50,524 nt of DNA from Pseudomonadota bacterium (GTDB lineage: Bacteria > Desulfobacterota > Desulfarculia > Desulfarculales > Desulfarculaceae), in contig JAHJPG010000017.1 in the NCBI GenBank assembly GCA_018819925.1, positions 1 to 50,524 on the forward strand, given 5' to 3'. A model generated the notes under the pieces. It was not told where the DNA came from. It worked only from the letters and a program-made list of their open reading frames with translations, and made no database searches. Below are positions 1 through 7,612 of this stretch, in pieces; positions within the stretch are counted from its first letter, which is position 1, and the number at the start of each line of letters is the position of its first letter. The position numbers and the translations under genes are program-made.

Positions 1-1
1 G

Positions 2-457
2 CTTAAGAAACTCAGCCTGAGCGCGCAGCGCAACGCCGATTACCAGCAGCGACTGGAAGAGGCCTTTCAAGCCAGCTTGGAGCGCCTGGGGGGCCAGATG
101 TTGGAGCGGGTGGGCAGTTCCATGGCCGCGGTTAACGACCTGGCCCGCCTGGACGAGCTGTTCAAGGCCGCCTGGGAACAAGGGCAGGAGCTTCCCCTGG
201 GGCCGGACCGCCAAGGCAGCCTGCGCGACTTGTTCGAGATGAACGCCGAGCGCCTGCGGGCCCAGGTGCTCTCCCGCCTGACCACCCGCCTGGAGCGGGT
301 GGGCAGCTTTGCCGAGTTGGACGAACTGTGGCAACGGGCAAAAGGCCAACTAAGGGACCAAAGCCGCTATCTGGGCCAGTCTTTCCAGTTGGAGGTGTCG
401 CGGCGCTTCGACCGCCGGGCCCAGGAGCTGAGGGGGCGCGCCCGCGCCACCTTGTAG
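2..457 (+). CDS. Unrecognised helical protein, 3' part only
   Basis: The reading frame is open from the left edge of the window to a TAG at 455-457, so the gene starts outside and only its last 151 codons are visible. A TTG at position 77 could be read as a start, but nothing there marks it as one and the frame continues upstream. The product is rich in Leu, Glu, Arg and Ala and looks almost wholly alpha-helical. Two segments resemble each other: RVGSS...LARLDELFKAAWE and, about 60 residues later, RVGSFAELDELWQRAK. This suggests an internal helical repeat. I recognise no catalytic motif, membrane segment or family. Confidence 0.6.
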   Translation, partial: LKKLSLSAQRNADYQQRLEEAFQASLERLGGQMLERVGSSMAAVNDLARLDELFKAAWEQGQELPLGPDRQGSLRDLFEMNAERLRAQVLSRLTTRLERVGSFAELDELWQRAKGQLRDQSRYLGQSFQLEVSRRFDRRAQELRGRARATL

Positions 458-643
458 TCGGCGGCTTCGCCAGACGGCGCTATGCTGCGTTGCGGGCAGC
501 GCTCGCCTCCTCGGCGTATTAGCATATACGCCTGCGGGTTTCGCTTGCCCGACGCCTTGCCTAGCGCCGCTTGGCAAACCCGCTGGTGGGGCGGTTCCCA
601 AGAAAATCTAAGTCAAGGCCAGGGCCGTTAAGCGGGGTGCTGT
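458..643. other. Intergenic region with a small inverted repeat
   Basis: This gap separates two convergent genes. It holds a 7-bp perfect inverted repeat, GGCGTAT at 513-519 and ATACGCC at 526-532, with a 6-nt spacer, inside a Cys/Arg-codon-poor, oddly patterned stretch (TTGCGGGCAG, CGCTCGCCTC, CCTGCGGGTT) that looks like a dispersed intergenic repeat rather than a decayed gene. No T-run follows the stem, so it is not a standard Rho-independent terminator. No gene is supported here. Confidence 0.4.
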
Positions 644-1249
644 TTACTTGCCGCCGTAACGCTCCCAGTGCAGCAGGTTGTCCAGGGCCCGCTTGGGCAC
701 GAAGTGCTTGCCGCTTTCATCGCGCCAATACCGAATGACCTCCTTGCCCTGGTCTCCGGGCTCCAGGTCCACGGCCACCGGCTCCTCGGCCGGGCGGCCC
801 AGGGCGATCACCGAATCCAGCTTCAGCTCCGGGGGCAGTCCCAGCAGTTTGGCGGCCCGGGGGGCGTTGACGCTGCGTATCCAGCAGGAGCCCACCCCTT
901 GGTCAACGGCCAACAGGAGCATGGCCATCACCGCCGCGCCCAGGTCGAAGTCGCTGCCGATGGGCGGGAGGTACTCCTGGCGCACGCACACCACGATGTA
1001 GGCGGTGGGGCGGTGCTGGGGATCAGGGGTGCCCACCGGGGCGGTGTAGGCGGCCCATTTGAGGCAGTCGAAAATGTCCTCGCGGACCCCGGGCTCGGTG
1101 ACCACCACGTATTCCAGGGGTTGCAAATTGGCCGCCGCCGGGGAAAGGCGGGCCGCTGCCACCAACTCGCGCAGCAGGGCCGGGTCCATGGGGTCTTGGG
1201 CGAAGCTGCGCACCGTGCGCCGGGCCAAGATGGCTTGACGGGTTTCCAT
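644..1249 (-). CDS. Nitroreductase family protein
   Basis: This 201-residue protein fits the FMN-dependent nitroreductase fold, which reduces nitro groups, quinones or related acceptors with NAD(P)H. The N-terminus carries the usual RRTVRSF phosphate-binding stretch (residues 10-16), followed by the LSPAAANLQPLEYVVV segment typical of the family and a GSCWIRSV-like motif in the middle. There is no signal peptide. It begins 10 bp after the stop of the IspH-UbiA gene on the same strand and so is probably the last gene of a dus, ispH-ubiA, nitroreductase operon. The true substrate cannot be read from sequence. Confidence 0.85.
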   Translation of the reverse strand: METRQAILARRTVRSFAQDPMDPALLRELVAAARLSPAAANLQPLEYVVVTEPGVREDIFDCLKWAAYTAPVGTPDPQHRPTAYIVVCVRQEYLPPIGSDFDLGAAVMAMLLLAVDQGVGSCWIRSVNAPRAAKLLGLPPELKLDSVIALGRPAEEPVAVDLEPGDQGKEVIRYWRDESGKHFVPKRALDNLLHWERYGGK

Positions 1250-1259
1250 GTTGCCCTCC

Positions 1260-3002
1260 TTAAAGAATCCACCAGGCCAGGGCCAATACCCCGGCCAGCC
1301 AGAAGTTGAAATCCACCAGCGCCTCGCTCATGGCCCCGGGCAGCATGTCCCGCCGGGAGTGGACCCGTTGCATCAGGGCCATCCCTGCGATGGGCGCCAG
1401 CAGCAAGAAACACAAAACCGCCGGGGGCCCGGCCAGGGGAGCCAGGATCATCAGCAGGGCCAGGGCGGCCAAGAGCCAATTGACCAGGCGCAGGGTGACC
1501 GCCTCGCCAAGCATGATGGGAATGGTCTCCTTGCCCACCACCAGATCGCCCTGCACATCCAGCACGTCGAAGACGGCGCAGCGGCAAAACACCAGCACCG
1601 CGGTGTAGACCATGGCCAAGCCCAAGGCCAGAGGGTGCCAGACCTCGAGGCTAACCGCGGGCAACAGGGCCACCACCACCGCCCAGGCCCCAGCGGCGCT
1701 GGCCGTCTTGGAACCGGGAATGTCCTTGAGGCTGGCGAAGCCCAGGCGGTCCCGCAGGGCCCGGGGCACCACCGGCACCGAGTAGAGGATGCCCAAGAGG
1801 CTCATGAGACCCACGATGATAAAAGGCAGCAGCCCCAGCAGGGCGCAAAGGGCCAAGGCGGCGGCGGCGCTGAACACCCCCGAGCCGATCAAAAACCCCC
1901 GGTGCTTGGCCAAAAAATGGGCCCGGTCCGGGTCGTTGTATTGCCCGGCCTCCTTGTCCAGAAAGTGGTTGAGGATGTGCATGGCGTAGATATAGAAAAA
2001 GGCGGCCGCCGCCAGGGCCGGATGGGGGGCCAGGCCCTGCAGCAGGCTGGCCGCGCAGGCCATGCCCACCGCGCCCAGGGCCACCAATAGCTGGCTACGC
2101 ACGAAGAAGCGGAACACCCGGCGCAGCAGGTAGGAGCCGCCGCCCTCGCGTTCGCTACGGATGGCCACCAGTTCCCTTAGCACCCGCTTGATGAGCCAGT
2201 TGGGGGTGGAGGCCCCGGCGGTGACACCCACCAGGTCCAGACGGGCCAGCTGCTCCCGGGGCAGCTCCTCCTCGGTCTCCACCGCGAACACCGGCTTGTT
2301 TGACTCGGCGGCCACCTGGGCCAGCCGCTGGGTGTTGCCGCTGTTGCGCCCGCCCACCACCACCACCCCGTCCACCTCGTGGGCCAGGCTTTTCACCTCG
2401 TCCTGGCGGCGGTGAGTGGCCTCGCAGATGGTTTCATGCACCTCCACCGGGCCGAAGCGCCGGCCCAAGGCCCTCACGATGGCCGCGAAGTTCTCGCTGG
2501 TCTGGGTGGTTTGGGCCACCACCACCACCTCGCGCAGCTCGGGCAGCTCGGCCACTTCTCCGGGCCGGGAAACCACCCGTCCCCGGCTCTGGGCATGGCC
2601 CAACAGGCCCACCACCTCCGGGTGGCTGGCGTCGCCCACGATGATCACCTCGGCCCCGCGCTTGGCCGCCCGGGCGATGATGGCCTGCACCCTTATCACC
2701 CGGGGGCAGGTGCCCTCCACGATCTGGCTGAAGCCGGCCTGCTTGAGGCGGGCCTTGTCCTGGGGCGGCACCCCGTGGGCCCTTATGATCACCGTGCCGC
2801 CGGACACGCTGCCCGGCGGGGGCACCTCCTTGAGCACCTGGATGCCCTTGCTGGCTTGAAGCTCCAGCACCTGGGGGTTGTGGATCAAGGGGCCGTAGGT
2901 AAACACCGGGCCCTGGGCGTGGTGGGCCTGGGCCAGGGCCAGCTCCATGGCCCGGCGCACTCCCATGCAAAATCCGGCGTGGCGGGCCAGGCGAACCCTC
3001 AT
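1260..3002 (-). CDS. ispH: IspH (HMBPP reductase) fused to a UbiA-family prenyltransferase
   Basis: The 580-residue product has two domains. Residues 1-285 are IspH, the 4Fe-4S enzyme that reduces HMBPP to IPP and DMAPP at the end of the MEP pathway. The three cluster cysteines are present at C12 (GFCMGV), C99 (GTCPRV) and C193 (TICEAT), with H41, H76, H127 and E129 and the NSGNT and TAGASTPN motifs. Residues 295-580 form a multi-pass membrane UbiA-type prenyltransferase with the two Asp-rich motifs NHFLD (345-349) and FDVLDVQGD (478-486). The ATG at 3002 overlaps the preceding dus stop as ATGA; an upstream in-frame extension to 3395 overlaps dus, looks like shadow coding and is rejected. The acceptor of the prenyltransferase is unknown; a quinone precursor is one option. 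Confidence 0.88.
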   Translation of the reverse strand: MRVRLARHAGFCMGVRRAMELALAQAHHAQGPVFTYGPLIHNPQVLELQASKGIQVLKEVPPPGSVSGGTVIIRAHGVPPQDKARLKQAGFSQIVEGTCPRVIRVQAIIARAAKRGAEVIIVGDASHPEVVGLLGHAQSRGRVVSRPGEVAELPELREVVVVAQTTQTSENFAAIVRALGRRFGPVEVHETICEATHRRQDEVKSLAHEVDGVVVVGGRNSGNTQRLAQVAAESNKPVFAVETEEELPREQLARLDLVGVTAGASTPNWLIKRVLRELVAIRSEREGGGSYLLRRVFRFFVRSQLLVALGAVGMACAASLLQGLAPHPALAAAAFFYIYAMHILNHFLDKEAGQYNDPDRAHFLAKHRGFLIGSGVFSAAAALALCALLGLLPFIIVGLMSLLGILYSVPVVPRALRDRLGFASLKDIPGSKTASAAGAWAVVVALLPAVSLEVWHPLALGLAMVYTAVLVFCRCAVFDVLDVQGDLVVGKETIPIMLGEAVTLRLVNWLLAALALLMILAPLAGPPAVLCFLLLAPIAGMALMQRVHSRRDMLPGAMSEALVDFNFWLAGVLALAWWIL

Positions 3003-3964
3003 GCCGCTTGCTCCCGCTCCAGGAAAAAACGGTCGCACAGGGCCCACAGGGGCTCCAGTTCGCCACAGGCCCCGGCCTGGCGGCGGAACTGGGAGGCGCC
3101 GGGCAGGCCCCGGGAATACCACATCATGAATTGGCGCACGAAGTGCACCGCGTGGCCCTCGCCCCCCAGGCTTCGGGCCAGCTCCAGGTGCTCGGCCAGG
3201 GCCTGGCGCTTCATGGCCGGGGTCACCGGCTGGGGCTCGCGCCCGGCCAGCCGGGCGGCGGCCCGGTGGAATATCCAGGGGTCGCCCATGGCCCCCCGGC
3301 CGATCATCACCGCCGCGCAGCCGGTTTCGGCCAGCATGCGCACCGCGTCCCGGCCGCTGGTCACGTCGCCGTTGCCGATCACCGGCACCGGACACCAGGA
3401 GGCCAGGCGCTTTATGGCCGCCCAGTCGGCCCGGCCGGAAAAGCCCTGGCGGGTGGTGCGGGCGTGCAGGGTGATGGCCCGCGCCCCGGCCTTGACCAGG
3501 CGCGGCACCAACTCCTCGGTGATGTCGTGGCTGGGGCCCAGGCGGATCTTGACGCTCACCGGCAGGGCCGAGGCCTCGGCCACCGCGGCCATGATCTCCA
3601 CCGCCCTGTCCGGGTCTTCCAACAGGGCGCTGCCCGCGCCGGGGCGGCGCACCTTTTTGGCGGGGCAGCCCATGTTCACGTCCAGGGCGTCCACCTCCAG
3701 GCGGCTGGCAATGGCGGCGGCCTGGGCCATCTGCTGGGGGTCGGCCCCAAAGATCTGCAAGACCAGGGGCCGCTCGCCGGGCAGGATCCGGGTGAGGCGC
3801 AGGGTTTGGGGCTGGTGGCGCAACAGGCCGGGCGCGCTGACCATTTCGCTGTAGACCATGGACGCGCCGGCCCGGCGGGCCATTAGCCGGAAGGCAGGGC
3901 CCGACACCCCGGCCATGGGCGCGGCCACGAATGGTGTTTGCAGTGTAAGCCCCAGTAGTTGCAT
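2999..3964 (-). CDS. dus: tRNA-dihydrouridine synthase (Dus family)
   Basis: This 321-residue FMN enzyme reduces specific uridines in tRNA to dihydrouridine. It opens with the TIM-barrel APMAGVSGPAFR motif near residue 15, has DVNMGCPAKKV with catalytic C100, the KIRLG strand, the TLHARTT motif and the phosphate-binding IGNGDV and MIGRGAMGDPW segments. The length is normal for DusB-like enzymes. Its stop overlaps the start of ispH-ubiA by 4 bp, so the two are likely translationally coupled. Which Dus subtype it is cannot be settled by eye, so no subtype letter is given. Confidence 0.92.
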   Translation of the reverse strand: MQLLGLTLQTPFVAAPMAGVSGPAFRLMARRAGASMVYSEMVSAPGLLRHQPQTLRLTRILPGERPLVLQIFGADPQQMAQAAAIASRLEVDALDVNMGCPAKKVRRPGAGSALLEDPDRAVEIMAAVAEASALPVSVKIRLGPSHDITEELVPRLVKAGARAITLHARTTRQGFSGRADWAAIKRLASWCPVPVIGNGDVTSGRDAVRMLAETGCAAVMIGRGAMGDPWIFHRAAARLAGREPQPVTPAMKRQALAEHLELARSLGGEGHAVHFVRQFMMWYSRGLPGASQFRRQAGACGELEPLWALCDRFFLEREQAA

Positions 3965-4090
3965 GGGGTTGAGTCTACCTTAGGCCTTTTGAACTGTAAA
4001 CCGGGCCCGCGAGGGAGTCGCTTGACATGCGGGCGGCCAAGGACGAACATTTAAACGGCCCCAAACCTTGGATGGCGGGAGGACGTAAAA

Positions 4091-5029
4091 GTGAGTGGTT
4101 CCAGCGGCCAACAGGCCGTCTTCGGGCCGGTGCCCAGCCGCAGGCTGGGCCTGAGCCTGGGGGTGGATTTGGTCTACCCCAAGACATGCCCCCTGGACTG
4201 CATTTACTGCGAGCTGGGGCGCACCACCGCGCACACCGCCCAGCGGGGCCTGTTCCGCGACGCCGACGAGGTCTTGGCCCAGGTGGAAAAGCGCCTGGCT
4301 GAGATGGAGACCCCGCCGGACTTCGTGACCCTGGCCGGCAGCGGCGAGCCCACCCTGCACCTGGATTTGGGCCGGATAATAGCCGAGCTCAAGCGTATCA
4401 GCCCCTGCCGGGTGGCGGTGCTCACCAACGGGGTGCTGTTGGCCGACCCCCAGGTGCGCCGGGACCTGGCCCTGGCCGACGTGGTTATCCCCAGCCTGGA
4501 CGCGGTCACCCAGGAAATATTTGAGTGCATCAATCGGCCCGCGCCTGGGATTATAATAGAGGACGTCATCGCGGGCCTTAAAGCCTTTGCCAAAGGCTTT
4601 GGGGGACGCCTGTGGCTGGAGGTGCTCTTGGCCGCCGGGATCAACGACAGCCCGGAGCACTTGGCCGCCCTGGCCACCACGGCCCGGGACATCGGCCCGG
4701 AGTTGGTGCAGCTCAACACGGTTATCCGCCCTCCGGCGGTGGCCGGGGTGGGGGCCCTTTCCCTGGAGCGGCTGGAGGAGATCGCGGCGGGCTTCGGCCT
4801 TCCCTGCACGGTCACCGCCCCGCCACGGGCGGCGGCGGCCGGCGACCGGGGCGACCTGGAGCGCCAGGTTTGCGAAATGACCCGGCGGCGGCCCTGCACC
4901 ATCTCCGACGTGGCGGCCATTGCCGGGGTGGAGCCCGGCCGGGCCGAGAGGCTTTTGCACGAGTTGGCCCGCCAGGGCAGGGTGCGGGCCGAAAATTTCG
5001 GGGGCGAGACTTTTTACCGCGGCGTGTAG
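4091..5029 (+). CDS. Radical SAM protein with C-terminal winged helix
   Basis: This 312-residue protein carries the radical SAM cluster motif C33-x3-C37-x2-C40 (KTCPLDCIYCELG), the GSGEPT motif near residue 83 for SAM binding and an LTNG strand. The C-terminal 65 residues (ERQVCEMTRRRPCTISDVA and onward) look like a winged helix, as in a known group of radical SAM proteins of unknown reaction. The GTG at 4091 follows a GGGAGGA ribosome site; no closer ATG fits. It is divergent from dus, and the activase gene starts 21 bp after its stop, so the two may be co-transcribed. Confidence 0.85.
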   Translation: MSGSSGQQAVFGPVPSRRLGLSLGVDLVYPKTCPLDCIYCELGRTTAHTAQRGLFRDADEVLAQVEKRLAEMETPPDFVTLAGSGEPTLHLDLGRIIAELKRISPCRVAVLTNGVLLADPQVRRDLALADVVIPSLDAVTQEIFECINRPAPGIIIEDVIAGLKAFAKGFGGRLWLEVLLAAGINDSPEHLAALATTARDIGPELVQLNTVIRPPAVAGVGALSLERLEEIAAGFGLPCTVTAPPRAAAAGDRGDLERQVCEMTRRRPCTISDVAAIAGVEPGRAERLLHELARQGRVRAENFGGETFYRGV

Positions 5030-5050
5030 GGTCAGCAAGAAAGGCGAGGC

Positions 5051-7612
5051 ATGAGAGAATCCTCCGTTAGCCCGGAAATGGCGGATAAAAGCAAGCTCTA
5101 CCTGGGCCTGGACGTTGGCTCGGTCAGCTTGGACACGGTGGTGCTGGACGCTGACGGCCAGATGCTTTTGGCCGAATACACCCGCACCCGGGGCCGGCCC
5201 CTGGCCGTGGCCGCCGAGGTGCTGGGCCGGGTCCTGGAGCGCTTTGGCCGGGAGTCCTTCGCCGCAGTGGCGGTCACCGGCAGCGGAGCCCCCACCGTGG
5301 CCCCTCTGTTGGGAGGGGAGGTGGTGAACGAGATCATCGCCGCCGCCCGGGGGGTGCAGCGGCTCTGCCCCCAGACCCACACCATCATCGACATGGGCGG
5401 CGAGGACGCCAAGCTGATCCTGGTGAGCCCCGGGTCCGGCGGCCAGTTGCGCATCGAAGACTTCGCCATGAACACCATGTGCGCGGCGGGCACCGGCTCC
5501 TTCTTGGACCAGCAGTCCCACCGGCTACAGCTGACCATCGAGCAGTTTTCCGAGATCGCCATGGGCAGCGCCAACCCGCCCCGCCTGGCCGGGCGTTGCT
5601 CTGTCTTCGCCAAGAGCGACATGATCCACTTGCAGCAGGAAGCCACCCCGGACTACGACATCGTGGCCGGCCTGTGCTTCGCCATGGCCCGCAACCTCAA
5701 GTCCAACATAGCCAAGGGCAAGAAGGTGGTGCCGCCGGTGGCCTTCATTGGAGGGGTGGCGGCCAACCAGGGGGTGCACCGGGCCCTCAAGGAGATCCTG
5801 GGCCTGGAGGAAGGCGAGCTGTTGGTTCCGCCGGATTTCGGCTGCGTGGGAGCCCTGGGCGCGGCCCTGTTCGTCCAGGACAAGGGCTTGGTTGCCCCTC
5901 TGGCCGGGCTGGAGGCCTTGGAGCAGCGAGCGGCCGAGACCGCCTCGGAAACCAAGCGGCTGCCCAGGCTCAAGCTGGGAGACCACCACCGCGACAAGGA
6001 CCTGCAAAAGATCCGGGTCCCGGAAGGACATCTGACCGGCTACCTGGGGGTGGACGTGGGCTCCATCTCCACCAACGTGGTGGTCATCGATGAAAAGGGC
6101 CGGGTGCTCTCCAAGCAATACCTGCTCACGGCGGGGCGCCCCCTGGAAGCGGTCAAGGAGGGCCTGCGCCTGGCCGGGGCCGAGATCGGCGACCGGGTGA
6201 CCATCCTGGGGGCGGGCACCACCGGCTCGGGCCGCTACCTCACCGCCGACTTCATCGGGGCGGACATCGTGCGCAACGAGATTACCGCCCAGGCCACCGC
6301 CGCCGCCCACATCGACCCGGAGGTGGACACCATCTTCGAGATCGGCGGCCAGGACTCCAAGTACATCTCCCTGGAAAACGGGGCCATCGTCGATTTCATG
6401 ATGAACAAGGTCTGCGCGGCGGGCACCGGCAGCTTTCTGGAAGAGCAGGCGGAAAAGCTGGGCATTCAGATCAAGGACGAGTTCGGGGCCAGGGCCCTGG
6501 GCGCGCCCAACCCGGTGCGCATGGGCGAGCGCTGCACCGTGTTCATGGAGTCGGACCTGGTGTCGCACCAGGCCTCCGGGGCCGAGATAGACGACCTGGT
6601 GGGCGGACTGAGCTACTCCATCGTGCATAACTACTTGAACAAGGTGGTTGAGGACCGCAGGATCGGCAATCGCATCTTCTACCAGGGGGCCACGGCGGCC
6701 AACCAGGGCATAGTGGCCGCCTTCGAGGCGGTGACCGGCCGGCCCATCATCGTGCCGCCCCACCACGACGTCACCGGGGCCATCGGGGCGGCCCTGCTGT
6801 CCATGCGCGAGCGCACCTGGAAAGAGAGCTCCTTCAAGGGCTTCGCGGTGAGCAAGACCGGCTACGAGATCACCACCTTCGAGTGCTCCGGCTGCCCCAA
6901 CACCTGCTCCATCCGCAAGGTGAAGGTGGAGGGCCTGGCCAAGCCCTTGTTCTACGGCTCACGCTGTGAAAAATACGACGTGGACCGCGACAGCAAGGTG
7001 CGCGAGGACATCCCCGACCTGTTCGCCGAGCGCGAGGAGTTATTGCTGTCCTACGCGGGGCCGGTGGAACCGGGGCGCAAAAAAGGCGTGGTGGGCATTC
7101 CCCGCACCATGTTCTTTAGGGAGTGGTTGCCATTTTTCAGCGCCTTTTTGAACCGCCTGGGCTTTGAGGTGCGGGTCTCGGGCCCCAGCACCAAGCGCCT
7201 GATCCACAAAGGGGTGGAGGCGGTGGTCAACGAGCCCTGCTTCCCGGTGAAGGTGGCCCACGGCCACCTGGCCGAGCTTATCGAGGCCGGCTTGGATAAG
7301 ATTCTTTTGCCCTCCCTGATCAACGTGCCCGCTCCGGGCAACGAGCTGACCTACGGCCAAGTGTGCCCCTACGCCCAGACCCTGTGCTACACCGCCCCGG
7401 CGGCCCTGGACTTCGGCCAGAGCGAACTCATCGACACCCCCCTGCGTTTCGGCTACGACGCCGACACCATGCGCGGCGACCTCAAGGCCCTGGCCAAGCG
7501 TCTGGGGGCCGGTTCCCGGGGCTGGGCCAGGCCATCGCCGCCGGCTGGGAGGCCCAGCGCGACTTCAACCGCCGCCTGGTGGAGCGGGGCCGTGAGGTCT
7601 TGGCCTCCATGA
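5051..7612 (+). CDS. BcrA/BadF-type acyl-CoA reductase/dehydratase activase, N-terminal part (frameshifted)
   Basis: This frame encodes two tandem BcrA/D-type ATPase domains and the start of the DUF2229 region. Such proteins hydrolyse ATP to drive low-potential electrons into benzoyl-CoA reductase or 2-hydroxyacyl-CoA dehydratase systems. Domain 1 has LGLDVGSVSLD (residues 18-28), the cluster cysteine in MCAAGTGSF (about C144) and GRCSVFAKSD; domain 2 repeats these as DVGSIST (about 335), VCAAGTGSF (about C455) and ERCTVFMESD. A conserved IPRTMFFREWLPFF segment follows. Family-like sequence ends at GCC 7508-7510; after that this frame gives unrelated residues until 7612, while the expected protein continues in the -1 frame. 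The intact product would be about 1,400 residues, the normal size for the long form. Confidence 0.85.
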   Translation: MRESSVSPEMADKSKLYLGLDVGSVSLDTVVLDADGQMLLAEYTRTRGRPLAVAAEVLGRVLERFGRESFAAVAVTGSGAPTVAPLLGGEVVNEIIAAARGVQRLCPQTHTIIDMGGEDAKLILVSPGSGGQLRIEDFAMNTMCAAGTGSFLDQQSHRLQLTIEQFSEIAMGSANPPRLAGRCSVFAKSDMIHLQQEATPDYDIVAGLCFAMARNLKSNIAKGKKVVPPVAFIGGVAANQGVHRALKEILGLEEGELLVPPDFGCVGALGAALFVQDKGLVAPLAGLEALEQRAAETASETKRLPRLKLGDHHRDKDLQKIRVPEGHLTGYLGVDVGSISTNVVVIDEKGRVLSKQYLLTAGRPLEAVKEGLRLAGAEIGDRVTILGAGTTGSGRYLTADFIGADIVRNEITAQATAAAHIDPEVDTIFEIGGQDSKYISLENGAIVDFMMNKVCAAGTGSFLEEQAEKLGIQIKDEFGARALGAPNPVRMGERCTVFMESDLVSHQASGAEIDDLVGGLSYSIVHNYLNKVVEDRRIGNRIFYQGATAANQGIVAAFEAVTGRPIIVPPHHDVTGAIGAALLSMRERTWKESSFKGFAVSKTGYEITTFECSGCPNTCSIRKVKVEGLAKPLFYGSRCEKYDVDRDSKVREDIPDLFAEREELLLSYAGPVEPGRKKGVVGIPRTMFFREWLPFFSAFLNRLGFEVRVSGPSTKRLIHKGVEAVVNEPCFPVKVAHGHLAELIEAGLDKILLPSLINVPAPGNELTYGQVCPYAQTLCYTAPAALDFGQSELIDTPLRFGYDADTMRGDLKALAKRLGAGSRGWARPSPPAGRPSATSTAAWWSGAVRSWPP

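Noticed and set aside
3003-3395. An in-frame N-terminal extension of the IspH-UbiA protein by 131 residues
   Set aside because: It lies entirely inside the dus gene on the same strand, is Arg/Pro/Gly-rich without family features, and the ATG at 3002 gives a normal IspH N-terminus with C12 in place.
7363-7512. The early part of the second activase frame, which could start at a GTG at 7363
   Set aside because: Before 7513 the other frame carries the conserved activase sequence, so this stretch is a shadow.
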